Source: Apium graveolens
Taxonomy: Eukaryota > Streptophyta > Magnoliopsida > Apiales > Apiaceae
Reading direction: 5' to 3'
Length of the DNA stretch: 64,000 nucleotides
NCBI RefSeq assembly: GCF_009905375.1
Contig: NC_133653.1
Span: 55,281,751-55,345,750 of the forward strand
The position numbers and the translations under genes were made by a program. Shown piece after piece: positions 47,133-59,200 of this stretch. Numbering within the stretch: the stretch's first letter is position 1; each line of letters opens with the position of its first letter. The notes beneath the pieces are model-generated. The model saw nothing but the letters and a program-made list of their open reading frames with translations. It did not search any database and was not told the origin of the DNA.

Positions 47133-47839
47133 ATTTCCCCTCGCCTTACTTTGAAACCTTGGTTAAAGACCTTAAAGGACTAATTGGAGTATGAAACAAT
47201 TATGTAAGGTGGATTAGGTAGTTGGTAAGGTACTCGCGAAAGAATCTCCATAAAACCCTTAATGGTTAATTTATTAAAAATGGTGGAGCCGAGAGTACTC
47301 GAGCGACTTAAGTAAACCGTTAAGCGCGAAAGCGAACATTAGGACTCTAAATGGTTAAAGTCTAGTTTCTTAAGCGACCGGGGTTTAATTCCGACTTATG
47401 TTGTTGTTCATAGGTTATCGGACCCACTCTAAGCGTAAGTCTATCCGGGAGCACTCAGGCAAGTTTTCTACCCGATATACTGTTGTTGTGATGTAAATAT
47501 ATGTATATGCATTATCTTGTGATAGTGCATGATTGTTATTAGCAAATTTTGCGATATATTGGAGCATGCTGATATGGTATATATGCATGTCTGTTTCGTA
47601 ATCTGGTTATCTATCTGTTGATTTCAATGCTTATAGTTGCATAATACCTATGCTAGAAATAAGCAAGTAGTTGCGTATACCCTTAGTATAGGGGATAAAA
47701 GGTGAACATATTTCTAAACCGGGAGTCGATGTTCCCGAGTATATATATATATATATATATATTTATTTATATATATATATATGGATATAGTTTTTAAAAC
47801 TATTAATCGAATAAGGTTTATTCGATAACTTTAACTTTA

Positions 47840-48052
47840 TTTTATTATTGAATATTATTTCGAATATTATTCGAAGGCGTATGACTCCTTTACATTATTT
47901 ATTGAATATTATTTGAATATTCATTTGAGGATGTATGACTCCTTTATTTTATTTAATGAATATTATTTATAATATTCATTCGAGGTATTATGACTCAGCT
48001 TATTTTATTTATTGAATATTATTTGAATATTCATTTGAGGATCTATGACTCC
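47840..48052. repeat. 55-bp palindromic tandem repeat, 5' LTR of C (about four copies)
   Basis: ATGACTC units at 47881, 47935, 47990 and 48045 (spacing 54-55 bp). Second LTR copy at about 53365-53578. Confidence 0.75.
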
Positions 48053-49505
48053 GATTATTTGCTGAGGTATATTCTTTATTTTATTAAAGAATAAGGTGTC
48101 AATAATCAAACTTATTTTCGATTATTCAAATAAAGATAATACTTTCATATAAGTATATCTTTGGTTATTTAATACTCGTTTCAAGTATAAATTTTAATAC
48201 TTCTACTTCAATTATTTTTATAAAGATTATTCTTTATGGGAATATTATTTAAATAATAATATTCAGTCATTTTCTAAATATTCTGGGGACTGATTTACTT
48301 CATTAAATCAGCCTTACTCCAAACACTCTTTAAAGTGTTTTCGAGTCTTCAAAATGATTTTTAAAAGTCAGAGCGGATCCCAAAACTCATTTTTATATTT
48401 AAGATCTTCCTTTTTAAAGGGGATTTAAATACTCGCTCAAAACCTGGGGAATCCGGCTCTGTGGTGTATTTTATATTCGCAACGAGGTTGCAGATTTGGT
48501 AAATGAATTGATTACTTGCCCAACGTTCGGGAAGTAAGCCCATCTCATTGAGTCGGCATAAGCGACAGGCGGGGTACGGTCTATTATTGTGTAAGTGGCT
48601 GGGTGGCAGTCCATCAACGCGTGAGGGGCCGGGGTACGGTCTAGCGCGAGGTCCTAATGCGGCCAGGGTGATGACCGGTGAGGAATTCATCCATCTACAG
48701 TAGAAAAGGTTACTTATTGGTATCTTTGCCTGATCAGCGAGATATCGGGTTTATGCCAAAATTCTTTTCCTTTCCAAAATTCATTGGATGTTTCAAACTC
48801 TGTTCATACTTTACATAACAGAGGTTCCAGGAAATGTTTAAGAGATATATATATGTGGATATATATATATCGGGACTAAATAAAGTATCTCGTAACTTTA
48901 TTTCATTCAATAATATTTCAAAGATTGAATCTATTCAAATCTTGTCTTGTAGTCTCATCTATGTGATGAACTTTTGAAACTGGTTATAACTTGAACGGTG
49001 GTAGTTCAAGTAGTATTGGGAAAGATATAAGTATATTGGGGTATTTGGTAACCTCATCTTTTAAACTTATATCTAATTAATAATTGTCTTATGAATGACA
49101 AAGATTTTCAGAAAAACGTTGAGACAAGGTTAGATGTATGAGATCACCTTGCAACGATATTTTTTTTATATATACAGTTATACACTGGGATTTTGTGTAT
49201 ATTATGCATGGAAGAGGACTTCCAATATTTTGAAAAGTATATATGTATATATACTGAATATTTTGCGACTTCATCGCATTAAGATATCAAACTTGGTTCA
49301 TTTCTTTTGACCAAGACTTTCATGAGTACTATGAGAAGGCTCATATACTAGTAAGTATATACTAGTAATTATCTTACACACGATAAAAGATTCTAGTAAG
49401 TATCCATTTAGATACTTATATTATTGTTATCACTATATATTATCTTGCGAGCTGTAAGGCTCACTCTTGCTTTATTTCTTCATCACACAACAACAGTTAG
49501 GAAAG

Positions 49506-49628
49506 ATGGCCAGACTCCAGCAGACCCAGCGCAAGCGCGTGGGAAGCGTCCCGCGTCTTCCCGATGATGTTGTGGCTGCTATAGCTGCAGAGGTAGATCT
49601 ATTGGTAGATCAGGCATTCTATTTTTGA
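49506..49628 (+). CDS. LTR micro-ORF, 5' LTR of C (40 codons)
   Basis: ATG at 49506; the peptide begins MARLQQTQRKRVGSVPRLPD and ends at TGA 49626-49628. Residues 2-10 match the histone H3 tail ARTKQTARK at 6 of 9 places. It is basic at the start, then A/V/D-rich. A pyrimidine-rich run ending CACAACAACAG lies just before the ATG, and GCA-GAG is followed by GTAGAT at codons 28-30, so the coding part could be an exon with a phase-0 donor. About 270 bp from the LTR end. Function unknown. Confidence 0.45.
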   Translation: MARLQQTQRKRVGSVPRLPDDVVAAIAAEVDLLVDQAFYF

Positions 49629-49903
49629 GAATCAATTATGTATAATTATAACTTGTGGCAGATAATGGCAATTAACTGTAAATTATCAAGTAATCATTTT
49701 GGGTTGTAATAACTTTTAAATTGTGGATTCAAAGACTTGTACTTATTTAAATTTCATCTCTGAGACAATAACGGGTTGTGGTGTGTGTTAGTGTGGGGTC
49801 ACAGCATAAGGTTATTTATTATTGATTTAGTGAAGTGATATTATGGAAAGAAAGACCGTGACGACCCGGATCCCCGACCCCGGATCTGGGGGTGTTACAG
49901 AAG

Positions 49904-49915
49904 TGGTATCAGAGC
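49904..49915 (+). other. Primer binding site, element C (initiator Met-tRNA)
   Basis: TGGTATCAGAGC, 4 bp after the LTR end. Confidence 0.92.
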
Positions 49916-50074
49916 TAAGCGTTATAAACCTCAGAGATGATGGGACGTTAAGATAATAAGTTCACTAAGATAATAAGAACTCTTGCCAAGTTCATAGTCG
50001 GACTACCTAACGTAGTACTGACAGTTAAAACCCTTATGGGAACCCTTATAAATGTAGCGATAGAAGCGTAGTTC

Positions 50075-50293
50075 GTTATCGTATATGGTAGCGGGACTCC
50101 GAACCCTGAAGTTGAGGAACATCAACGCGATGATGTTTTATTACTAATTGGAGATCAGATTGTGGATCCAATAGAGCGTCCTAATGCAGGACCGGATGAT
50201 GTTGATATTGAGGATGTAGCGGTTGAGGATGTTGTCCTAGAAGGGATTGTTGCTGAGGAGGATCCTGTGGAGGATCCTGACAAGAATGAATAA
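50075..50293 (+). pseudogene. Acidic leader ORF without start codon, element C
   Basis: A 72-codon open frame, with NPEVEEHQRDDVLLLIGDQ near its start and PVEDPDKNE at its end. TAG-TTC precedes it in frame and it has no ATG at its head. It is conserved with A and B in length and mostly in sequence. Confidence 0.45.
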
Positions 50294-50384
50294 AGGACCA
50301 CTGATGAATTGATGACCATGGTTAGGTCGACTACCAGAGGTAGGATTGGTCGGTCACTACCAGAGGTTCGTTCAAGTTTGTAAA

Positions 50385-51157
50385 GACAGTAGCCCCTTTA
50401 ACGCGGCTTACTCATAAGACTGAGAAGTTCGAATAGGCAGAGAAATGCGAGAACAACTTTTAAGAACTGAAGAAAAGGTTGGTGACGGCCCCTATGTTGG
50501 CGTTGCCGGAGGGAAAAAGGAGATTTTGTGATTTGTAAGTGACGCTTCGCATAAGGAATTAGGGTGCTTCTTAGCACAGCAAGATAATCGCGTCTGCGTC
50601 AAGACAATTAAGGTAATATGAAATTTGATATCACCGCCCATGAGCTTAGGCTCGTGGCAATAGTTTTACCCTAAAGATTGGAGGCACTACTTGTATGGAG
50701 AGAAGTGCAAGATTTACACAACCCATAGGAGCTCTAATACCTTTTTACGTAGAAAGAGCTCAATATATGCCAGAGGAGGCAGTTAGAGCTAATCAAGAAT
50801 AATGATTGGGAGATTCTTTATCATTCGGGGAAAGCCAATATGGTGGCTGATGCCCTTAGTAAAAAGGAGAGACTCAAGATGATAATGTCTTTTGGAGAGT
50901 TTATAAGAGATTTTGAGAAAATGGAAATAAAAGTGAAGGTAACCGGAGCCGGTACCGAAAAGCTGTTTGAGATTGCAATACAGCCCGAATTATTGGAAAA
51001 GATCATATTGTGCCAGAAAAAGTTATGAATGAAGGCAGAGAGCCAACAATTAGATAAAAGATTAATATCGAGAAAGATGGTAAGGGAATAATGAGGTATT
51101 CCTATAGAATTTGGGGTTCCAAATGTTTAAGAGCTTAAAGATGAAATCTTAGATGAA
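50385..51157 (+). pseudogene. RT C-end, RNase H and integrase start, element C
   Basis: Same block as in A (2230-2960) in plus orientation, with stops and shifts. The best open piece is 50840-51028: [46 protein letters not shown]. It ends at KDEILDES just before an inversion join at 51157/51158. Confidence 0.8.
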
Positions 51158-51531
51158 AGCTTTAGCCAGGCTCTTGCCTCGACTAGGTCAACTTGTTCCT
51201 TGGAACTCTGAGAGCTTAACGCTTTAAAGGTCATGAAAGAATTTCCTGCCGCATTGTCCCCTGAGGGTGGTGGTTGGGGATAATAGTCTAAGTTCTCTTT
51301 AGACAGGTCAATGAATTGCCATATTGGAGTACCGTCTCGGGTCTCCTTTCCTTACTCGACTTTCCATTTCCTTAGTATGGAATGTTTCATCCTTCTCCCA
51401 TACTTGGGGTTATCTTGTACGTTAAAATCCTCATTTTCCACTTCATTATGTTATGGGTTCCTTCTATCTTGATGGCGTCCTCCCTGACTATCACATTCAG
51501 GGTTTGCTCTAACTCTTATTCCTCAAACTAT
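51158..51531 (-). pseudogene. Inverted gag fragment in element C
   Basis: This matches the plus strand of A at about 1811-2177 and of B at about 59553-59910, that is, gag in the minus orientation, opposite to the rest of C. The minus reading includes DLVEARAWLK. The left join has 2-3 bp overlap (CT/CTT); the right join to the LTR has 8 bp shared (CCTCAAAC). Confidence 0.8.
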
Positions 51532-54500
51532 AAACGAGAACGAAAGTTAAGTGAACCGTATAACAGATCAGCGGTCATTAGCCAAGTAATTAAGAGCTAA
51601 TCAAAGAGGTTAGTGATGATGATGTCACCACACCAACAAGAAGATGACAAGTGTGGGAAGATGACATAGGAGGATGACATAAGCATGACCAAAGGGAAGG
51701 TATTGTTGGTTGATTTCAAGCCACACAAATTTTACCATGGTTAAAAGGTAATTAACAAAACAAAAGGATATCAACCAAGCTTTTTATGCACAAAGATCAA
51801 GAAAACAAAGCAAGCTTCTCTCTCCCCCCTTTTCATCTTCTTCATTTCGAATTTTTCACCAAAATGGTGAATTAGAAATTCAAAACACAAGCTATACTCC
51901 ATGGAAAATTATAAGGTTTGTTTCTTTGGATCCTATATTTCATAACTAAGAAGAGCAAGTAGTTTGAGTGCTTGAATCAAAGGTTTTCTATCTCAAACAA
52001 ATCATTTTAGTTTAGGGTGAATAGTAACTTTCAAGAACAAATTTGTGATTCTTGATTTTATTTGCAAGGTCAAGGTAGCTTAAGCATATATTAAGGCTTC
52101 CATGGACATTCCAAGGATCTTTCATGGATTAAAAGCTTCAAGGAAGGTATAATATCTTAACCAAGATTTGTTATTGAATGTTAAGAGCATAATATGAGTA
52201 ATATAGTTCATGAGAGGCTTGATGGTTGTGTATGTAGAGATTAGTTGGTTTTGGGTTGTTTTTGGAGTTGTAAATCTTGGTTGTTGATTAATGAACTTAA
52301 GTGTAGTTTAAATTCATGATAAAGAATAGTATAAATTGTTAATGTTGAGTTGTTGGGGCTGTTATGATAAAGTATGGATGGAGTTTTGATTGGGTTGTGA
52401 ATTGGGATTGATTGGTGGTTGAATTGGTTGGTAAAATTTTGGGAAATCGCGTAAACATAGCCGTCGTAATGTCCGATTTTCTTTGGACTGTTTTTGTGCA
52501 TAACATTAGGACCCGAGAACCCACTGCTAGATTATGACCACTGCCATGTTTAGATATCTCATGTTACGAGCTTCGTTTTGATATGTAGTTCGTTTGATTC
52601 CGATGTACGGTTTAGGAAAAACGACCGTTTTAAGTAACGGCGTTTCGCGAACGAAACATTTCCCCTCGCCTTACTTTGAAACCTTGGTTAAAGACCTTAA
52701 AGGACTAATTGGAGTATGAAACAATTATGTAAGGTGGATTAGGTAGTTGGTAAGGTACTCGCGAAAGAATCTCCATAAAACCCTTAATGGTTAATTTATT
52801 AAAAATGGTGGAGCCGAGAGTACTCGAGCGACTTAAGTAAACCGTTAAGCGCGAAAGCGAACATTAGGACTCTAAATGGTTAAAGTCTAGTTTCTTAAGC
52901 GACCGGGGTTTAATTCCGACTTATGTTGTTGTTCATAGGTTATCGGACCCACTCTAAGCGTAAGTCTATCCGGGAGCACTCAGGCAAGTTTTCTACCCGA
53001 TATACTGTTGTTGTGATGTAAATATATGTATATGCATTATCTTGTGATAGTGCATGATTGTTATTAGCAAATTTTGCGATATATTGGAGCATGCTGATAT
53101 GGTATATATGCATGTCTGTTTCGTAATCTGGTTATCTATCTGTTGATTTCAATGCTTATAGTTGCATAATACCTATGCTAGAAATAAGCAAGTAGTTGCG
53201 TATACCCTTAGTATAGGGGATAAAAGGTGAACATATTTCTAAACCGGGAGTCGATGTTCCCGAGTATATATATATATATATATATTTATTTATATATATA
53301 TATATATGGATATAGTTTTTAAAACTATTAATCGAATAAGGTTTATTCGATAACTTTAACTTTATTTTATTATTGAATATTATTTCGAATATTATTCGAA
53401 GGCGTATGACTCCTTTACATTATTTATTGAATATTATTTGAATATTCATTTGAGGATGTATGACTCCTTTATTTTATTTAATGAATATTATTTATAATAT
53501 TCATTCGAGGTATTATGACTCAGCTTATTTTATTTATTGAATATTATTTGAATATTCATTTGAGGATCTATGACTCCGATTATTTGCTGAGGTATATTCT
53601 TTATTTTATTAAAGAATAAGGTGTCAATAATCAAACTTATTTTCGATTATTCAAATAAAGATAATACTTTCATATAAGTATATCTTTGGTTATTTAATAC
53701 TCGTTTCAAGTATAAATTTTAATACTTCTACTTCAATTATTTTTATAAAGATTATTCTTTATGGGAATATTATTTAAATAATAATATTCAGTCATTTTCT
53801 AAATATTCTGGGGACTGATTTACTTCATTAAATCAGCCTTACTCCAAACACTCTTTAAAGTGTTTTCGAGTCTTCAAAATGATTTTTAAAAGTCAGAGCG
53901 GATCCCAAAACTCATTTTTATATTTAAGATCTTCCTTTTTAAAGGGGATTTAAATACTCGCTCAAAACCTGGGGAATCCGGCTCTGTGGTGTATTTTATA
54001 TTCGCAACGAGGTTGCAGATTTGGTAAATGAATTGATTACTTGCCCAACGTTCGGGAAGTAAGCCCATCTCATTGAGTCGGCATAAGCGACAGGCCGGGG
54101 TACGGTCTATTATTGTGTAAGTGGCTGGGTGGCAGTCCATCAACGCGTGAGGGGCCGGGGTACGGTCTAGCGCGAGGTCCTAATGCGGCCAGGGTGATGA
54201 CCGGTGAGGAATTCATCCATCTACAGTAGAAAAGGTTACTTATTGGTATCTTTGCCTGATCAGCGAGATATCGGGTTTATGCCAAAATTCTTTTCCTTTC
54301 CAAAATTCATTGGATGTTTCAAACTCTGTTCATACTTTACATAACAGAGGTTCCAGGAAATGTTTAAGAGATATATATATGTGGATATATATATATCGGG
54401 ACTAAATAAAGTATCTCGTAACTTTATTTCATTCAATAATATTTCAAAGATTGAATCTATTCAAATCTTGTCTTGTAGTCTCATCTATGTGATGAACTTT

Positions 54501-55425
54501 TGAAACTGGTTATAACTTGAACGGTGGTAGTTCAAGTAGTATTGGGAAAGATATAAGTATATTGGGGTATTTGGTAACCTCATCTTTTAAACTTATATCT
54601 AATTAATAATTGTCTTATGAATGACAAAGATTTTCAGAAAAACGTTGAGACAAGGTTAGATGTATGAGATCACCTTGCAACGATATTTTTTTTATATATA
54701 CAGTTATACACTGGGATTTTGTGTATATTATGCATGGAAGAGGACTTCCAATATTTTGAAAAGTATATATGTATATATACTGAATATTTTGCGACTTCAT
54801 CGCATTAAGATATCAAACTTGGTTCATTTCTTTTGACCAAGACTTTCATGAGTACTATGAGAAGGCTCATATACTAGTAAGTATATACTAGTAATTATCT
54901 TACACACGATAAAAGATTCTAGTAAGTATCCATTTAGATACTTATATTATTGTTATCACTATATATTATCTTGCGAGCTGTAAGGCTCACTCTTGCTTTA
55001 TTTCTTCATCACACAACAACAGTTAGGAAAGATGGCCAGACTCCAGCAGACCCAGCGCAAGCGCGTGGGAAGCGTCCCGCGTCTTCCCGATGATGTTGTG
55101 GCTGCTATAGCTGCAGAGGTAGATCTATTGGTAGATCAGGCATTCTATTTTTGAGAATCAATTATGTATAATTATAACTTGTGGCAGATAATGGCAATTA
55201 ACTGTAAATTATCAAGTAATCATTTTGGGTTGTAATAACTTTTAAATTGTGGATTCAAAGACTTGTACTTATTTAAATTTCATCTCTGAGACAATAACGG
55301 GTTGTGGTGTGTGTTAGTGTGGGGTCACAGCATAAGGTTATTTATTATTGATTTAGTGAAGTGATATTATGGAAAGAAAGACCGTGACGACCCGGATCCC
55401 CGACCCCGGATCTGGGGGTGTTACA
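51532..55425 (+). repeat. 3' LTR of element C, missing its first 349 bp
   Basis: It aligns with 46003-49899 (offset 5525-5526) almost without change; one extra base near 54096 and a few substitutions near 52526 and 52556 are visible. Its outer end TTACA is intact and followed by the target duplication. The missing part includes the TG terminus. Confidence 0.92.
55032..55154 (+). CDS. LTR micro-ORF, 3' LTR of C (40 codons)
   Basis: An identical copy of 49506-49628, as expected for a recent LTR pair. Confidence 0.4.
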   Translation: MARLQQTQRKRVGSVPRLPDDVVAAIAAEVDLLVDQAFYF

Positions 55426-55430
55426 CACTT
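55426..55430. repeat. Target-site duplication of element C, right copy
   Basis: CACTT, matching 45649-45653; the LTR of B continues with ATATACCATATAG. Confidence 0.93.
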
Positions 55431-55580
55431 ATATACCATATAGAGTACTAATAAGATCTCAGAATAACAATAAAAGAACCTCTACAAAGTGTGGTATGAA
55501 AAGTTTTCTTATTCAGCATAATCAGCAAAATCACTATTCATAAGGGTTTCAAAAAAATTCCAAAAATTGGGGTTATTACA
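55431..55580 (-). repeat. 3' LTR of element B, part 2
   Basis: This continues the B LTR after element C and ends GGGGTTATTACA at 55580. Together with part 1 it makes about 4005 bp. Confidence 0.9.
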
Positions 55581-55595
55581 GTCTCCCCTCCTTAA
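55581..55595 (-). other. Polypurine tract of element B
   Basis: The minus strand reads TTAAGGAGGGGAGAC immediately before the 3' LTR. Confidence 0.8.
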
Positions 55596-55619
55596 AAGGA
55601 TTCTGTCCCGAAATCAGAT

Positions 55620-55800
55620 AGAAAATGAATAGGGATACTCTCTTTGCATTGCACTTTCTAACTCTCGAGTAAATTTTCCCACATTGTGGTCTTACCACCA
55701 AACTCTGCCTAGTTTGATAACCCTTCTCCTAAGAACTTGTTCCTTTTCAATCTATAACCCTTCCTGGTTGCTCCATATAGGTTACGTCGGGTTGCATGTC
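55620..55800 (-). pseudogene. Chromodomain, element B
   Basis: The minus translation from about 55795 reads QPDVTYMEQPGRVID, KEQVLRRRVIKLGRVWW and GKFTRELESAMQREYPYSF with stops between. This is the order and spacing of the chromodomain after integrase in Tekay-clade chromoviruses. The aromatic residues expected in the methyl-lysine cage are only partly present. Interrupted, so not functional. Confidence 0.8.
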
Positions 55801-56260
55801 TATGCGCTCATATGCCCCTTTTTGTCTGGAATTCGAATTATACTTCCTTAATATTGATACGTGGAACACGTTATGAACTTGCTACATGTTCGGGGGTAGG
55901 GCTAGCTCATATGCTAACTTCCCAATACGTCTTAATACCTCAAAGGGTCCAACAATTCGTGGGCTTAGCTTTCCTTTCTTTCCGAACCTCATCCACCCTT
56001 TCCAAGGGAATACCTATAACAACACTAGGTCCCCTACTTCCTATTCCTTGTCCTTTCATGTCAAATCAACATACTTCGTGTGCCCATCTTGGGCTACTAC
56101 CAGCCGTCCTCTGATTAAATCTATTATATCCTTGGTCCTTTGGACCACTGCTGGTCTAATCATCTTGCGCTCTGTAACATCATCATATCATAAGGGAGAT
56201 CGACATTGTCTTCCCTCAAGGATCTTATAAGGTGACATCTTGATAATGACATATGATCTA
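55801..56260 (-). pseudogene. Integrase C-terminal (GPY/F) region, element B
   Basis: The minus reading contains TERKMIRPAVVQRTKDIIDL, then WMRFGKKGKLSPRIVGPFEV and LAYELALPP, then VHNVFHVSILRKY. These are the GPY/F module and the following conserved motif of gypsy integrase. Several stops. The plus-strand frames 55812-56114 and 55886-56230 are antisense shadows of it. Confidence 0.85.
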
Positions 56261-59200
56261 TTGTCGTAAGAAAACTCAATCCGTGTTAAGTGACCATTTC
56301 AAATTAATTCAAGTCTATTACACAGACTCTCATCATAGCTTCTAGCATTATAGCTTTTGCTTCTCAATATCCATTCTTTTCCAGTTCGTAGTCATTACTA
56401 TCTTCCGTACATAATACTATACTGGTTACACTTTTGCTCGTTAGCATTCTATAACCTTTTAATAATTACGTCAACCTTAGTATCATGAACTCATAATTAC
56501 GTCAACCTTAGTATCACGAACGCGTTAGATTCGGAATACCACCGCACTGATACTACTCCTTTCTAGCTGCTTCTATCTTTGAAAGCTTGATCCATCGTAT
56601 AGAAGTAAAAGAATTTATTGAGAGATCACTATGATCATGAACACTTGTTATATCGCATAGTTAGTACAGAAGGTGGCCAGCCTTTAGTACTTGACAAGCA
56701 ATTAAATAACATGTGGTATCCTACTAGGCTTCTATCACACAGATAGATAGTCATTCGGCAATACCTCCCCTTCTGGAAGGGTTGTTCTTCTCAGCTTACA
56801 TGAAATGAAAAGAAGAGAAAAGAACAAATTGAAGAGAATTGTATATATGTAAAAAATATTGCCATAAAATATCTGGCTTGGAATCTACCTCTGAACTATA
56901 GAGGTTTGTCATAGGAGAACAAAACATATACGTATTTATATCAACATCTAGTATTATAGCATCATATTTCACATGCCTAAATATTTTTTCTATTCCGTCC
57001 ATCATTCTATGGACCCATGCTCTTCCTCGAGCTTATACACAATCACCTTTGAAACTCCCTCGACATCGAAAATCGAATCTGGGATCTCATTCTAGACATC
57101 GTTACTAGAATTCTATGCTTGCATCGCATCCTTCCTCGTATAGTCATACGACCCTCTACTGATAAGGAGGAATAAATATTCAATAGGTAAATAATCTACT
57201 TAATTAGTCTATTTAATGATAACTTATACATCACCACGACCCAATTAGTGGTACTCAATCTCAACATTCATTACAATACAACTCTCACAGTTGTCATTGT
57301 CTCATTATTCATAGACTCATTGGAACATTACTATGGTCCACCACTGACCTACTGTAGTCATTCGCTTTCCATGAAGTCTTAATAGCTAACCATACGGAGT
57401 CCATACATATCGTATCGAATTCTTCTAAGGAGGTAAAATGATCACCGTTCATGATTCATGAAGAACACTCCTGATCCTGACGTACATTCATGACATGAAG
57501 CAGATAAAATGCAGAAGAGTTTTAATGAAAGCAACGATAGTAGGTTAATACCATTCTTAATCATATGTCTATATTAGGAGACATGAAACTGAAAGGTTCA
57601 TTTAGTCCTTTTTGAAACATGGTCCTGGCTTATTCTCAAGATAGTTCCTTCTAAGATAGATAGCCCGCTAATGGCGATTACACGAATTAAACCTTTACCA
57701 AACTACTATTACGATTGGGTATTGCACAGTCATCAGAAGGAATGTCAATCTTCCAAACCATAATACAACCTTCACGGCTTCAACCATTATCACTGCATTC
57801 CTCTGGCACGAGTGCCTATAATTGCTCTCTTGCACTTAGAGTGTCGGCCACCTCATTGGCCTTTCCTGATACTAATAGTTCCTTATAATCAATGTCTTTT
57901 AACCACCTTCAACTAAATTTTCTACCTTATTTCAATCACTGCTTAGGTGAAAATGCTTTTCTTAAGTCCTGGTGAGAAAGAAAAAAAATCACCATTTTTC
58001 CATAAGTCATTGCCTTAGTCTTTAGATGTGAACATTGTCACGGCTGACTCTCGAACATACTTAGGACGTCTCTTATCATGGGTCCTTCTTGTTTTCACCA
58101 ATATTGACCCTCATTGGGTCGATCTATACTTTCTTATGGTTCAACACGTGCCCCACCTGGCATTATTATAATTACGTCATATTTCCTTTATTAAAATTTC
58201 TATTCTTGAGAACTTTGAATATTACCTTTTCCTTGTAAAACCTTTAAGGTTATCCTTGAATCGCTCCTCCTGTATTCCGTAGATACAGGGATATCAAAAT
58301 ACCATTTACTAATACTAGAACCATTGTCTATGTACTTCTAAAAATTTTCTCTACTGATCTTTAAAGGTTGTTGTTACCATAATCCTTTTTAATTTATACT
58401 TCCAAAACTCATGATGTCCCTATTAAGGGCGAAATGCCAACCTTTATGCATTCCCCAAGGATTCATCTCAAGTTATCGAGGTTCTATCCTTAATTCCACC
58501 TTTAAAAAGGTACATGCATCCTTCCATGGATAAATCAAGTCATATATCCCTGATAAGGGTATCTTATTCAATCATTCCCACCTCGATAGTATATGCCTAA
58601 TTTCACAATAACATCTGTATTCAAAATGAGGTCAATCAATATGGCCTCCAAAAGATAAGAACAGTTATCCGCTTTTCTTGCCTGATTCAGTAATGATAAC
58701 AGGGATGTTCTAGAAGATGTTGGTCGTGTTCAACGTGAACCTTTTAGTTCTAACTACTCATTTACCTCTTTTATTTATCTCAACAGTCATCTCAATGTTG
58801 GGATATCTTTCACACCTAGCGTCTCCGTTTCTGGGTATCATGCCCCCGGTCTTACACTTCACATTCTTGAAGGTCACTTCCTTCATCCAATTTTCCTAAT
58901 TTCTTACTTTCTTGTCTCCTCAGTCCATCCGTGTTTCCTTATTAATCAATCGATCTATCTCAAATTTTCATCGAATAATGTCAACTTTAAGGGAATTAAC
59001 TTTATGTATCGCTTACGCCTTCAAACCTTAAATTTATCTCATGATCAGTCACCATCGCGCTGATGATGACACACTTCTCTATATTTATTGTAAGGGTTTC
59101 TTAGGGTTTCCCATACCTAACTTCCTTATCACTTCTCAACTCTATTTCCTTTATATCCCTTTATACTCCTTCCCTTTTCAGTCTTTTATTTTCGTTTCCA

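Larger units (their letters stand above)
45654..49899 (+). repeat. 5' LTR of element C (4246 bp)
   Basis: Starts TGTAATAACCCC and ends GGGGGTGTTACA. It includes a hairpin at 47117-47132, TA repeats near 47740-47785, a four-copy 55-bp repeat at about 47840-48052 and a micro-ORF at 49506-49628. Confidence 0.92.
45654..55425 (+). mobile_element. Element C: young, rearranged chromovirus-family element inside the LTR of B
   Basis: Plus orientation, flanked by CACTT on both sides. The order is full LTR (45654-49899), primer site, leader ORF, RT/RNase H/integrase-start remnant, an inverted gag fragment, then an LTR lacking its first 349 bp (51532-55425). It has no polypurine tract, protease, RT palm or chromodomain, so it cannot transpose alone. 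The shared 3.9 kb of its LTRs differ by only a few substitutions and length changes, fewer per kb than the B pair. Confidence 0.9.

Noticed and set aside
49506..49628. A histone H3 gene fragment
   Set aside because: Only the first about 10 residues resemble H3; nothing of the histone fold follows, so this is not a captured H3 gene.
55812..56230. Plus-strand ORFs of 100 and 114 codons
   Set aside because: Both are antisense shadows of the integrase C-terminal region of B.
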